Shown here piece after piece: positions 39,377 through 50,620 of a DNA stretch of 64,000 nt (position 1 is its first letter; each line of letters begins with the position of its first letter). The notes under the pieces are model-generated. The model saw only the letters and a program-made list of their open reading frames with translations. It ran no database searches and had not been told where the DNA came from. The stretch comes from Parietichytrium sp. I65-24A (Eukaryota > Sar > Bigyra > Thraustochytrida > Thraustochytriidae), in the NCBI GenBank assembly GCA_012862575.1, contig BLSF01000014.1, positions 62,001 through 126,000 of the forward strand, read 5' to 3'. The position numbers were made by a program, and so were the translations under genes.

Positions 39377-41581
39377 TATTATGTTCTGAAAACTTAGGCA
39401 TCAGGCCTCCGAGTTGCGATCTTGATACTCATTCGGAGTCGAGTCTCAATCAATCGGACAAGTTCCACAACATACATCTTATCCAGTGATCAAAACTCAC
39501 AAGTCGCTCAACAGCTCAACAGGTACGATTACCGCTATATTCGCTCCTTACCCGAGGGCCAGCGGACTGCAGGTTCGATTCTCGACCGGTGTGAAGGAAG
39601 AAAGGAAGGAAGGAAGGAAAGAAAGAAAGAAGGAGGAAAGAAGGTGCAGACTCGGAGAAAGGCCATCACCCTACGGAATTCGTTGAGCGACTAGTACGCA
39701 AAGAGGAGCTCGTGCACACCTTCTGCTTGGAAATGCGATGATGGCAAACTCCAGTAACATCAGTAAGCTCCGGGGCTCCCCGCGCTCCTCATGCTTCCCG
39801 ATGGCTCTTCACTGTGAAGTTGTAAAATGACTCGGCCATGACTCTATCTATATTCTCTCTAGCGAGTGAGGACTTTTGATCCGCATGCCAAGCGTCTACG
39901 TTGAAGACTTGGTACAAGCTCGTGCCTCTTGCTTCGCAGACAACAAGAGCAATCAATCAATCACCGTGCAGCACTCAGAATTGTGAGTACCACTCAGTAC
40001 CGTGCGACGACGCGCTGGATGCGGTTGAATCATGGTGATGTTGAGGATGAAAAGGAGATCAGATCAGCAGCAAAGTTACGTTTATTGATTGAAAAACTTC
40101 GAAAATGCAGTAATAGGATACTCGAGTACCGTACCGGTACTGAGTACCACTATCCAGAAGACAAATGACGCCAGCCCTTTTTGCATCCAAGCCAAGTGAA
40201 GCCACGAAGTGAGAGCGTAAACAAACCCTATCGGAAGGTGGGGTGCATCCAAGCCGAAGCTTAAAAAATTGAAAAACAGCGTCATCTTCCTCGGAGTTCA
40301 GAGTTCAGGACAGAAAAATTAAAAAAGGGTACTGTACTAGTAATACTATGCGTAAAGGTATCGAGAGGCTGCTGAATCTTTTTTGTGTTCTATGGTTTAC
40401 TATGACAGCATAGAACCGTCCGCTTTTGCCTCGGGTAACAAATTCTGAAACAGTCCCGCTAATCATACTACGTGCACGACTAATACCCTGCGCTGGCACT
40501 CTTCTGTGATGCTCCACCAAGTACCTCACCCTCATAATTGGTGTATAGTAATATCATTAGTAGTTGGAAAACAAGATGGAAGTAACTGCTGTCTAGTAAG
40601 AAACCTAGTGCCGAGTAAGCCATGCGAGGACTTTCAATCGAGCAAGTGCATCATACCGAATTCTGCTAAATTCTCTACCACTGGATCGCTAGTCAAACTT
40701 AATCCTTTCGTTAAAAGAGGTGGACGAGAGGGAATGTAAACATATATCAATCGCGTCAGCTAAAGGCACTCTCATGCATGCCTACCGCAAATCATAGTGC
40801 TTTCCGTTTCCTCTGCCAGCTACTAGTACTATTAGTAAAACCCTAAATATCTCCTATGACCACACTACCCGAGTTGCCGTGGCAGAAAAAGCCTACGCCC
40901 GCACCCACGCTATCCGCTAAGAGTCCTCAAACTGGAGAGGCTGCGGACAACGATACAATACCGGCACACCGGCACGAGCAAAGATTACTCCTAACTCCCC
41001 ACTATCCGGTCCTATCATGCGCAGCAGGTGTGCGGGAGGAAGGTAGAAGAAGCGAGACAAAAGTGATGGTGAAAGTAGAAGGAAGGAGCGCCAGGGAGGA
41101 AAGAAGGGAGGGATGCATTTTCGTTGATCATTGTTTGATCATGAATTTAAGCTTAAACTTATCACGAAAAAATACAAGAAGAAGAAGAAGGAACCGTGTG
41201 TTGGAACGACGAACAAATGATCACACCTCTTCCTTCCTCTCCAAAAGGCTTCGACCGAGCGAGTTGTTGAGGAACTTCTTACTACCTGGTAGCCCCGCTA
41301 CTCACAACTTCCAGCGCGCTAAAACGCACAGTAAGCGGAGGCATACAACCGCTCGAGCCAGGCGCGCTCTTTTCTTCCTTTCTTTCCTCTACTTGTGCTC
41401 TACTTTGCTCTACTCACTCTCCGCGCAGGAAGAGTGGACTTGCGCCGCCTTCCTCGCGTTCACTGCAAGGCAAGCTAGACACTTGCTAATAGATAGATAG
41501 ATAGAGAGAGAGAGAGAGAGGCGTGGCGAGGAGATCAAAAGAGAGAGAGACACGCTGCCAACAAACGAACAAACCAAAAAA

Positions 41582-41613
41582 CGACAACAACAACAACAAC
41601 AACAACAACAACA
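41582..41613. repeat. ACA/AAC trinucleotide repeat
   Basis: About ten CAA units in a row. Confidence 0.9.
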
Positions 41614-42397
41614 CAAAACAAACAAACAGGCAGGAAAAAAGAAACATACACACAGGCGAGACAGCAGCAGAGCAGGGATCGGTGGTTGACCGCCAATTCG
41701 CATCGAGTGAATCGAGTGAGAAGGAAAGAAGGCCCTCCAAAGCAATCAAAGCTCACGCTCGCTCCGAGCCAGTCTGCTGTGACTGCGACTTTGACTGTGA
41801 GTGACTGACTGAGAAGAGTGTGAGTGTGAGAACTTTGACGCTGAGTTCTCTGAGTACTCAGTACCCACTGTACCTACTACGTCTACGAGCTTGGACCCTC
41901 CTCCCATTTCCTTCCTTCCTCCCTCCCTCTCCCTTCCTCCTCCTCATCCTCCTGCAGCAGCAGCTCCTCCTACCGCGCGAGTACGCGGCGACGTAGCAGT
42001 GCGGAGTGAAGGTGGAGACGAAAGTCCGCGTAATACCAAATTGTTTTTGGAAGAGAGACAGAAACAGAAACAGAGACTGAGACAGAGACTGAGACAGAGA
42101 GCAGCAAGATAGGCACAGTACGGGGAGAAAGAGAGCGTCCGCGAGCACAGCAGGGAGTAGTATTCGCGTCTCGGTCGGCATGCAACGCAGTCGGATTGTG
42201 GTACAACTGGGGTGAAATCGCTCGGGTCGCCGTGCTGTGGAACGCGTGGAAAGAAAGCGTGGAAGGCAATTGAATTAGTTCTTTTGGGTCGTTCAGCAAG
42301 TGTTATTGCTTGGTGGCGCAAAGGGTTTGGCGACGGGTGAAGGCGCTCTTGCTGTAGCTTGAGGGGGAGCTGCGACGGCTGCCGTCCGATCGGTCGG

Positions 42398-45340
42398 ATG
42401 GCTCCACTGCGTAAATTAGGAAAGCAGCAGAAAGAGGACAGCGACAGCTGCTCGACGGTTTCCACACATGTAGCGGATGAGGTCGGCCCGCAGAGACCTG
42501 CGTCTCAGTCGACGGCGTCGTCTTCCACGTCCGTGGAGCTGTCGTCTGCGCGAGAATCCGGTATGACGGTGCTGCAATCAGCCAGGGAGATCAAACTAGA
42601 TGTGGATGATGACGACTATGACGAGCAAGGTAGAAGGCCAAGCTGGTCACCCGCACGGCAGCAAAGCACCAAGACACTCGGGAGCAGGACGGAAGCAGAG
42701 GAAGCGGAGGTACCGCACAGCCGGAGTTTGGTATTGCAAGTATTGTTGTTCTTCGCGGTACAGGCGTTTGGAGTGCTTTTTCTGTTCTTATTTTCTGCAA
42801 TGCCGTATTGCCGCGGAGATCGGATTCACCGCGAGCTTGCTAATCTGGAGCGCCTGAGGTTCAAGGTTGGAGTGTGTTCCGCGGCCCTGGTGGTCGGGCT
42901 GTATATGCTGGACGCGAGGTATTGGCGAGGAGGCTGGAGACGCGTTCGCAATGTGCTCGTCATCTTGAACCTTGCCGGATTCAGCTTGTTCGCGCTGCTC
43001 TTGGCCAATGAGATTCCGCTGGCGCCAATTGCGGTTTTTCTGTTTGGAACGCCATTTCTGTTCATGGCGCTGCGTACGGACACTCTTTTTGGTCGGTTGG
43101 ACATGGCCGTCTTCCTCCAAGTAATGATGTGGTCACTAGTGTTCATCTCCTTGTTCGCACTTGCAGGTTGGCTGGCATGGCTCATCATGATGCAAGCCTG
43201 GTGGTCGGAAGCGGACACCAAGCTAATGTTTTACATCGGAATGGATTGCAAAGAGGGCAAACTTGCGCTCAATGTAACGGAGAAGGTGAACGTTTCGAGC
43301 ATCATGGACGGCGCATATGTTACGAGCTGGTATTCCGATGGGCTCGACGATTTGCATTCCAAGCTGAACGAGACTGACTGGCAAGAGGTGGCCCAGCGCA
43401 TTGACAAGGCCATCGAGGGCTGTCAGGCGGCGTTCTTGTGGTGGTTGCTCCCGCTCATCTTGTCGATTTGGGGGGTAATTTTCGCTGGAGTACTAGCAGT
43501 GGTGGCGCGGGCACTGAGAATGTCTAGAGATGCAGCAGAGGAAGGATGGAGCGGTAAGGCGGTCATAGACCCTTTTGCCAGAGCCTTTCTATTCTTCGTC
43601 GGTCTTGGCGTCTTCGGAATGTGGGCTGTTGCCGGTGTCAGTGGAGCGAAAATGAGCATGACAACTGTGGTTCTCACTCTGGCTTTCTTAGCCATGGGAA
43701 TCAGTGGGGCGGTGATCATCGCAGTCTTTGGAGTCAGTGACATCCGACAGGGCCTCAGCAACACCCCTCTCGGCTCGCGCCTCACTCGTATCGTCAAGTC
43801 TGACTGGCTTAAGGCTGCTATGCTCATGTTTGGTGGGCCGTTCTACTTTGTCTTTGTCCTATTTAGTGCCCTTCGCCAGTCTTCGCGTAAAGTATTCACA
43901 TGCACCAAATCCCTTACCCCAGAGCAGCGCAAGTACTATGTGACGAACAGCGTGCATCATCAGCTGGCTGACCTGAAAAAGTGGAACTGGGGTTCCGTCT
44001 TGGTCAAGGTGTTGTGGATTGGCGTCATCTTCTTCCTGTTTGTGGTCGGAGTCGTTCGAATGACCACGCTGCTCATGGCTCAAATGAATGTATGGCTTGA
44101 ACCCGTACCTCTTCCTGTCACGACGGCAATCTTTGTTGTGGTAGGCCTTGTAATGTTTTTACTCCCTCCTGTCCCGGGAGTACCTGTGTATGTTGCGGGT
44201 GGTGTCATCCTCGCGGCGAGCGCTGACAAAGTGATGAACTTCACCTTTGCTGTGCTCTACTCGACTTCTGTCTGTTTTGGAATCAAACTCGCCGCAATCG
44301 TTGTCCAGCAAAAGGTGATTGGAGAGCACCTCGCGAGCAAGTCGGTGTGGGTACGTAGTTTTGTAGGTGTAAACTCGTTGGAGATTCGCGCCGTTCGCCA
44401 CATCCTCCAGCAACCCGGAATGACCATTCCAAAGGTCGCAATCCTATGTGGTGGACCAGACTGGCCAGTCAGCGTCTTAACCGGTATTCTGAAACAGAGT
44501 GTGTGGGCCATGTTGTATGGCTCCCTTCCAGTCATTTTCTTGGTAGCACCAATGGTCTTGGGCGGTGCCATGCTTCTCAAAGCTGACGGTCCCGGCCCCT
44601 GGGGAGCTCTCGCTCCGATGATGCTCGTGCTGGCGTTTATCATCCAGGGCATCGCTTTCATGGCTGCTGTACACCACATAGCGAAGACCATTGTCCACCA
44701 CGAGGCTGAGCTCCTTGCCCAGCCTGACGATGTGGAGGTTCTTCGCCTTGAAGATGATCGTCGCGAGAAGAAGGAGCTGACAGAGTCTCTAACACACTGG
44801 CGAAATCTGAGCAAATCTGACCGCGTGGTCCTCATCACCTCAGGGGTTTTGATGACCTTGAGCTGCTATGTCTTTCAACTCGGAGGTCCCCGCTGCTTTG
44901 TTCCATTCAGCGTCAACGATAGCATCGAAAAGAAGCTCCGTGGCAACGCTTTGAACCTCGTTCGCCCCCTCGGCTGGATCGGCCTTGGCCTCTTTGCTAT
45001 GGGGCTCGTCGGACTGGTTTTGTTCAACTTCCGTATGAAACGGTATGTGTCGCGCTCACAAGCAGACCCCGCCTACTTGTCGCAGCGTATGTCCTACAAC
45101 CCTCGGCATCCTTCCAACCAGTCAGAGAGGAGCTCTGACGACGGTTACCTGAGTGGCGATGACGAAGATGATATGATTCCTCCTCGCCTTGCGGCCCAAA
45201 GTGGCTCAATGAGAGCGCTCTCTTCTCGCACCATTGATTTGGAGGGCCACCAGGTAGCTCTCGAAGAGTCGGCCGTGTCGCGCGCGATCTTCTCGTCCAT
45301 TCTCTTCCGCTCTTTCTTTTCCTGCTTGCGATCGAGATAA
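42398..45340 (+). CDS. Large multipass membrane protein with VTT/DedA-like segment
   Basis: 980 residues from the ATG at 42398. About 15 hydrophobic helices are spread over residues 120-900; the N-terminus (1-115) and C-terminus (905-980) are polar and Ser-rich, probably cytosolic. Around residues 585-690 the segment MFLLPPVPGVPVYVAGGVI, followed by GIKLAAIVVQQKVIGEHL, resembles the core of VTT/DedA proteins (TMEM64, TMEM41B/VMP1), which have a conserved P-x-P-G re-entrant loop and act in membrane traffic or lipid scrambling. The rest of the helices are not recognised, and the protein is more than twice the usual VTT length. A lipid scramblase or small-molecule carrier role is inference. A single uninterrupted frame with a good ATG supports the model. 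Confidence 0.75.
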   Translation: MAPLRKLGKQQKEDSDSCSTVSTHVADEVGPQRPASQSTASSSTSVELSSARESGMTVLQSAREIKLDVDDDDYDEQGRRPSWSPARQQSTKTLGSRTEAEEAEVPHSRSLVLQVLLFFAVQAFGVLFLFLFSAMPYCRGDRIHRELANLERLRFKVGVCSAALVVGLYMLDARYWRGGWRRVRNVLVILNLAGFSLFALLLANEIPLAPIAVFLFGTPFLFMALRTDTLFGRLDMAVFLQVMMWSLVFISLFALAGWLAWLIMMQAWWSEADTKLMFYIGMDCKEGKLALNVTEKVNVSSIMDGAYVTSWYSDGLDDLHSKLNETDWQEVAQRIDKAIEGCQAAFLWWLLPLILSIWGVIFAGVLAVVARALRMSRDAAEEGWSGKAVIDPFARAFLFFVGLGVFGMWAVAGVSGAKMSMTTVVLTLAFLAMGISGAVIIAVFGVSDIRQGLSNTPLGSRLTRIVKSDWLKAAMLMFGGPFYFVFVLFSALRQSSRKVFTCTKSLTPEQRKYYVTNSVHHQLADLKKWNWGSVLVKVLWIGVIFFLFVVGVVRMTTLLMAQMNVWLEPVPLPVTTAIFVVVGLVMFLLPPVPGVPVYVAGGVILAASADKVMNFTFAVLYSTSVCFGIKLAAIVVQQKVIGEHLASKSVWVRSFVGVNSLEIRAVRHILQQPGMTIPKVAILCGGPDWPVSVLTGILKQSVWAMLYGSLPVIFLVAPMVLGGAMLLKADGPGPWGALAPMMLVLAFIIQGIAFMAAVHHIAKTIVHHEAELLAQPDDVEVLRLEDDRREKKELTESLTHWRNLSKSDRVVLITSGVLMTLSCYVFQLGGPRCFVPFSVNDSIEKKLRGNALNLVRPLGWIGLGLFAMGLVGLVLFNFRMKRYVSRSQADPAYLSQRMSYNPRHPSNQSERSSDDGYLSGDDEDDMIPPRLAAQSGSMRALSSRTIDLEGHQVALEESAVSRAIFSSILFRSFFSCLRSR

Positions 45341-45791
45341 GATTGTAGACACTCAAGGGATCATTGAAAATTATCGAGGACCTTGGCTTCGGATTACATC
45401 TGAAATCAAGATGACCTCATTCCTAGAGCTAGCAAATGAAAACTGTACATATATCTTTGTGTCACTATTCTTTATTCTTGAGATGCTATCTTCATGTTCT
45501 GGACAGAACGCCAAAACGATTTTGCCTGCGTCTCTCTTCATTCAAAGCGAGAAAAAATATTCAACGTATTCTTTCATCTCCGGCGCTCGGTTAAGCTCAG
45601 AACGTGAACCTTTGAGCTTTGAGATGTGACGATTTTTGTTCAACAAAGTTTGATTAATTTCAAAATACTGTGCGGAACACAACTGGAAACTCGGAGTCAC
45701 TAAAATTGCTTATATTACTTTTCAAGATGGATATGTCTCTGCCATCTTTGACTCTGTCTTGGCGGACACGGTCTTGTTGGCATCAGCAGGT
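45341..45791. other. Intergenic spacer
   Basis: AT-rich sequence following the VTT gene. No gene is seen. Confidence 0.5.
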
Positions 45792-46175
45792 TCACGCCAA
45801 ACACGGATAAAAGCAGGCGCGAGGACTTCTTCTCAAATGTCGAGGGCTCATTTTACGAAACCGCATTTGACGTCTCAATTTCTTCTGTTTACGCTGCTGA
45901 ATGATAACCCTTTGCTGCTTTTGCCAATATCGAGTCTCGACTCGGGTTCTGGTCTCAGGATATGTATCGCGATTGGGCAAGTCTGCGCTGGGAAGAACAG
46001 GTGGTATATCCTCGCATTTGATACGCTTCGTGGCGACGGGCTCATGCACCTTTGCTTCCAATGAAAACAGACATCTTTTCGCGGCCAATGGCTGCTGTTT
46101 TGGAGAGATTGTGAACCCGTACCCAGAAAAGTCTAGGTCCGTTCGCGTCGGCGTGTGCTCGCCAAGAGATGACAT
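45792..46175 (-). CDS. Possible small basic protein, unknown
   Basis: 127 residues, ATG at 46175. The N-terminal half has an ordered look (DLDFSGYGFTISPKQQPL, a potential phosphorylation site TISPK); the C-terminal half is a very basic helix (QKQQRVIIQQRKQKKLRRQM) that could bind nucleic acid or act as a nuclear signal. No family is recognised. It sits alone in a 2.4-kb interval and could be a chance frame; its non-repetitive composition favours, but does not prove, a real gene. Confidence 0.35.
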   Translation of the reverse strand: MSSLGEHTPTRTDLDFSGYGFTISPKQQPLAAKRCLFSLEAKVHEPVATKRIKCEDIPPVLPSADLPNRDTYPETRTRVETRYWQKQQRVIIQQRKQKKLRRQMRFRKMSPRHLRRSPRACFYPCLA

Positions 46176-47803
46176 TTTGACGATGGGCTCGCAGCTGTTT
46201 TGGTGAAACTTCTTTCGTTGAAAATCTTCCTTTGGATAGTTCCGGGTCTGCTTCCATCAGAACTCAGGGACGACATGCGCCAAGCTTTCCGACGCCTGAT
46301 TCTTGGAGCAACTCTTCCGTTCAAATGGCGCACGTGCATTCTTACATGCCAATCGAGTCGATTTGCAATGATGCGCCAAAGCATCCGACGTTTCCAAAAC
46401 GCGGAGCCAAGTCCATTTTCAAAGCGTGGCCAGCTTTTGCGATGCTACACTTTGCTAATTTTTGCTAGTCAAACTGACCGACCAAGGACGTGCTATCGAA
46501 GAGAACTGCTGCGCCACGTGCGGTTCCGCACTCACCGACCAGGATTCGTCGGAATGTAAAATCTGTCCACTTTTGCTGACTTGTGCACGTTCAGTTGCCG
46601 ACTCGTTTACATAAAGTGGCTCTTGGGATCTGCTCTTGGTCCCCAAGCCCAACCGCGAGCCTTCCACAGTGTGCATAGACGTGCTACTGCAAATGAATAT
46701 GCACACCATACAGACATGCACATGGATGTGCCGTTCTTCGCTCGCAATCAGCGGCCCCATTTTCATCTCTCCATATGCACAGCTTTTGACCAATCTGCTC
46801 GCTGACTTGGGTTCATTGAATGAATGAATGAATGAATGAATGAATGTTGCGAACTCTATTGTCTCTTTCCACAGATAAAACGATTTAGAGTGGTTCATTG
46901 AACATTGTGCAGTACAGTACATCAGCGTAGCGCCATAACGTAGCGTCACCAAGGCAATCATACAATAATCATACAATGCATTAGAATGTACAACTAGTCT
47001 GACCCGATCTCGGTAGCAGCTCGTAAAACTCATTAGTACGGGAAATACGTTGAGAAAGTTGAACGAGAATTATTTTTTTAAAGTTAATACAAGTCAATTC
47101 TTCAATCACAGTCCCCTTTGGATGCTTGTCATCACATGTTATCACTGAGGAACAAATGGTGAGCGAGTTCAGGATTTACAATTCGAAGCATCGGAAACTA
47201 GAGCTTCAATTGAAAAAAAGTTCCGAATCGAAAACAAGCATTCGAGGGAGAATGAGAACGAGGATTCGCACTCTGACGTCGACTGTCTTGCACTCCCAAG
47301 CACAGCTCTCTACCCGGGCGAGCACGGGACTTGATTCAGTTTACCAATTTCCTTCTTCACGCAGCGCAGATAAGGAAGCACGTGCCGAATTCGCAGTTGC
47401 CATTCTCGTATCCTCCAACTAGCGTGTCTCCGCTTTGCCGTGTCAGCTCGTCTTGATCTCGTTTCGAAACAGCATAAAAAATAATGTGTAAAGTAGTTAT
47501 TGTCAGCGAATCGTTCCTAGAGAATTAGATTATTGGAGCAACGGAAGAAACTAGCTGCAAGCATAGTCTTTTGTCTTTTTCAAGTTGTCGGCATCTTGAA
47601 GTTTGCCTCGAGGCTTCGAGCACAGAGAATAGGCTTGTTGTCTCAGTCATCTCGCAGCACAGAGGCAGCTGCGGGCATTCGCGCCTCCATATCCCACTGA
47701 ATCGCTGATCTCCGCTCTCGTGAGCCCCGGAGAGCAGGCGCCAGTGCGAACTTTCCGCCTTTAACCCAGTTTGCACTGGGCTCGTTTCCGCGCAGAGTCA
47801 AAA
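46176..47803. other. Intergenic region
   Basis: No convincing gene. A GAAT microsatellite lies at 46817-46846. Open frames here are short and lack domains. Confidence 0.5.
46817..46846. repeat. GAAT tetranucleotide repeat
   Basis: About seven GAAT units. Confidence 0.9.
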
Positions 47804-49213
47804 ATGAGCGAGACAAAGGTGCATAAGGAGGGATGGCTCACGAAGGCCCCAATGTCGGAGGGGTCCAAGCATGCTTCCTTGATTGGGGGCTTCTCCCACA
47901 AGAAGACTCGCAAGAGATATTTCGTGCTCGATGGCGACCATTTGCAGTACTTCGAGAAAGCTGGAAGTGGCAAGGCCAAAGGTGGCATTGAAATTGGGAA
48001 AAACACGATTGTCAAGTCAGTGGACAACAATGAGAGCCTCGTGGTGATTCCGTACCCAGGGTGCAAAAAAGAGCTTCTCTTGTATGCAAATGACGCCAAG
48101 GAAGCAGCGGAGTGGCTCAAAGCGATTGTCGATGCTTGCAAAGTCTGCAAAGGCAACGAGGAGGAAGAGGAGAAAGACGAGAGCTCCGACTCGGGCGAGG
48201 AAACAGAAGCGAGCAGCGAGGATGAGCAAGCCGAAGATAACATCGATGTCCAGCCCTCGCAGCCAGCATCGCCAAGGCACCAATCTCTCGCCTCTGTCGA
48301 AAGCCACGCTGCCGCTGTCCCAGAGTGGAAAGCAGAGTGGAACGCCCGAATGAATCGTCGAACTCACCTTCCAAAGCTCTCATACGAAATCGTGCTTCAA
48401 GGCCCGTTAGAGAAGGAGCACTCTGGTGCTTTTTCGCTCATCGAGGGCGGGTGGTCTAAGAAGTATTGCGTCCTGACCGACAAATTAGTGATTTACGACT
48501 CCGAGGAGGCCGCTCGTGCAGATCATGACGGTCAGCAAGTGAGTTTGGAGGCAATCAGAGTCTCCCAAGCGTTTTCGGAAAGCAAGCGCGAGTTCACTCT
48601 ATATGCTATTGGTGCGTCGATTGCATTTCGAGCTGGCAGCGAGGAGGCAGCTGAGGAGTGGATGGAGAAGCTCGCACGCAATACTGAATTCTTGCGCACC
48701 AAAACCTTCGTTGAGCGCAAACCCGTTGCCGTACTTGAGAAAGTTGTGCCTGATTTCTTGCAAGGACTAAAAGACCGTGCGCAAAAGTCTATGCCGCAGC
48801 AGGATCCGTGCCCTCCTCCGTTGGTGCACGAAGAGGAGGAGCAAACGGACATTGTGGAGTCCCCTGATATCACGTCCGCGAGCCAAGATTTTCTCGAAAG
48901 CGAACCAGTCTTGTTGGAGTCCGAAACACAACACGAAAGCGGAAGCGGTGACCCAGACGACCGATTTGCAAAGTTGAGGGCGCTCAGGGAGAAGAGGGCT
49001 TCTTTAGGAAGTAGACATGACTCGGACCACGGCCAGGACGACGCGGTCGACTCCGTAACCGTGGGAAACGATCTTCATACTGACGATGCGAGCGAGCCAG
49101 GAAACGACCAAGACGGCGCGAGCGAAGAAGAGGCCGCTCCGCTTGCTGAGGATCGCTTCGCCAAATTGCGTGCCCTGCGAGCAGCGAAAGAAGCGGAAGG
49201 AGGCAGTGCGTAG
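47804..49213 (+). CDS. Double PH-domain protein
   Basis: 469 residues from the ATG at 47804. PH domain 1 is at about 6-112 (HKEGWLTKAP ... KKTRKRYFVLDGDHLQYFEK ... AAEWLKAIVDA), including the basic patch typical of phosphoinositide binding. PH domain 2 is at about 195-300 (GPLEKEH ... WSKKYCVLTDKLVIYDS ... AAEEWMEKLARN). An acidic Ser/Glu linker separates them. The tail is disordered and acidic with two copies of RFAKLRALR (about 386 and 450), which look like short amphipathic or partner-binding motifs. The protein probably works at membranes as an adaptor recruiting a partner through the repeated tail motif; the partner is unknown. Convergent with mS38. Confidence 0.85.
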   Translation: MSETKVHKEGWLTKAPMSEGSKHASLIGGFSHKKTRKRYFVLDGDHLQYFEKAGSGKAKGGIEIGKNTIVKSVDNNESLVVIPYPGCKKELLLYANDAKEAAEWLKAIVDACKVCKGNEEEEEKDESSDSGEETEASSEDEQAEDNIDVQPSQPASPRHQSLASVESHAAAVPEWKAEWNARMNRRTHLPKLSYEIVLQGPLEKEHSGAFSLIEGGWSKKYCVLTDKLVIYDSEEAARADHDGQQVSLEAIRVSQAFSESKREFTLYAIGASIAFRAGSEEAAEEWMEKLARNTEFLRTKTFVERKPVAVLEKVVPDFLQGLKDRAQKSMPQQDPCPPPLVHEEEEQTDIVESPDITSASQDFLESEPVLLESETQHESGSGDPDDRFAKLRALREKRASLGSRHDSDHGQDDAVDSVTVGNDLHTDDASEPGNDQDGASEEEAAPLAEDRFAKLRALRAAKEAEGGSA

Positions 49214-49483
49214 TCTCAGGCGCCTCTCGAGAGGGAAATAAACAAAACGTGCGCCAATGTGTATTCCAAAATTTAATGCAAAAAGTGAAAAAAAGTGATG
49301 TTTTACAAGCAGGAAAGTGCAAACTCAAAGGAGAAGAAGGTCAAACTTTTCATGGCATGTAGTACGTATTTCTAAACATTAATACTTTTCGTCTTGCCCC
49401 TATCCCAATCCACCAAAGCATCCATGATTCAACTGCAGGCAAGAACTATAAAGAAGCGACACAGTCACCAGGCCGCTGCATTC

Positions 49484-49936
49484 TCAGCCCGTCCGTCTGT
49501 TCTCATTGCGGAACCTCTGCGCCTTCTTGCGCTTCTTATACTTGTGCTTATTCATCTTCTTTCGCCTCTTCTTCAACACACTGCTCATCACTAACCCTTC
49601 CACGGCCGCTTCTTCCAGGCCCACCTTCTCCAGCATTCCCGCTGCCCGCAGCACCTCAACCAGCTCCAAAAATTTCGCATTCGCATTCGCATTCGCATTC
49701 ACGTCCCCGCTCGAGCTTGAGCTGTCATCAAACGACACATTTTGGCCGCCAACATGGGCATGTGCACGGACTTGGCTGAATTGACTGGCTTGCCTGGCTT
49801 GCCAGGACGACTCACGCACTGATACTGACGCGAATTGCTGCGCGCACGGGCTCATCGGCGCGGCGAGAGCGCGGACTTTCGGGAGCGCAGCGCCGATGCG
49901 GCGCCATTGGCCCGCGCGGATTGCGGCTGCCAGCAT
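49484..49936 (-). CDS. mS38: Mitochondrial small-subunit ribosomal protein mS38 (AURKAIP1/Cox24 family)
   Basis: 150 residues from the ATG at 49936. The first 35 residues are basic and Ala-rich with no acids, a mitochondrial presequence. The C-terminal 30 residues carry the diagnostic SVLKKRRKKMNKHKYKKRKK motif of mS38/AURKAIP1/Cox24 (DUF1713), which contacts small-subunit rRNA in the mitoribosome. The middle is low-complexity and includes an NANANANA run encoded by a CATTCG hexanucleotide repeat at about 49675-49701. Head-to-head with eIF3m, 0.83 kb apart. Confidence 0.85.
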   Translation of the reverse strand: MLAAAIRAGQWRRIGAALPKVRALAAPMSPCAQQFASVSVRESSWQARQASQFSQVRAHAHVGGQNVSFDDSSSSSGDVNANANANAKFLELVEVLRAAGMLEKVGLEEAAVEGLVMSSVLKKRRKKMNKHKYKKRKKAQRFRNENRRTG

Positions 49937-50429
49937 GTGTTGAGTTTTGCAGACAGACAGAAAAAGGGCCACGCGGGAATCGCGGGGTTTACTTGTTGGT
50001 TTTTATTCTTCTTCCGTCCCTGTCCCAGTCCCTGTCCCAGCTGCGAGTATGCCGAGGTGTCCTCGCGTACACCGCAGGAACAATGCGGTCCCCGGGCCGC
50101 CGCGGCTCGGAAGCGTAGTTGGAAATACGACCGCGCCTTGAGGGTGTAATTCTGTAGTTGTCAATATTGACGCAGTGTGGCGCGTCGCTTTGGGCCGGTT
50201 TTCGTCACAGGTGCGCTTCTGTGACGTCAGTAGCGCGGATGTACCTCGCAGCTACTCGTCATTAGGACACCGCCGTGACGAGAGGCAAACTCAACCAATG
50301 TGGCGCGTCACAGGAGCCTCTTTGATACGAGATTTGATCTAGATTACGCGTCACCGTGACGCCAGCATGACGTGCTCGTCTGAGCCCGCCGTCTGGCGTC
50401 ACCGAGCCCCCCGGAATGACGCAAAGCTG

Positions 50430-50449
50430 CCCTAACCGGCGGGTTAGGG
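50430..50449. repeat. Telobox-like inverted repeat
   Basis: CCCTAACC and GGTTAGGG are exact reverse complements with a 4-nt loop. Similar telo-box elements occur upstream of translation genes in plants; a role here is inference. Confidence 0.6.
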
Positions 50450-50620
50450 TAGGGAGGAAAGTGTTTGTGGCGTGGGTGGATGGGTGGATGGATTGGGAGG
50501 AAGGATCTTGCGGTAGGACATCTAGCGAAAACGGTACTGGGACGAGAATAGAGAGGAGACGACCTGAGTCAGAAAGTGAGTGAGTGATTGTGTGTGGGAA
50601 AAGTGGAAAGAAGGAGGAGA

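Larger units (their letters stand above)
38001..42397. other. 4.4-kb gene-poor region
   Basis: No gene with a recognisable domain. Contents: CAACAA and CT repeats at 38085-38152; palindromic TACCCATGGGTA at 38298-38309; several GTACTCAGTAC-type elements (38841-38866, 39984-40001, 40121-40149, 41851-41866); a 24-bp near-palindrome at 39353-39376; a GGAA-type repeat at 39593-39643; GATA/GA at 41491-41522; AAC at 41582-41613; and GAGACA repeats at 42050-42105 before the VTT gene. A 214-residue open frame at 40856-41500 is low-complexity and not supported. Confidence 0.5.

Noticed and set aside
39560-39600. Possible tRNA T-arm (CAGGTTCGATTCTCG)
   Set aside because: No matching stem, anticodon arm or acceptor pairing was found.
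40856-41500. 214-residue open frame
   Set aside because: Low-complexity R/S/T-rich translation without domain or conserved pattern, lying in repeat-rich DNA.
47126-47422. 98-residue open frame
   Set aside because: No domain, poor composition, AT-rich intergenic setting.
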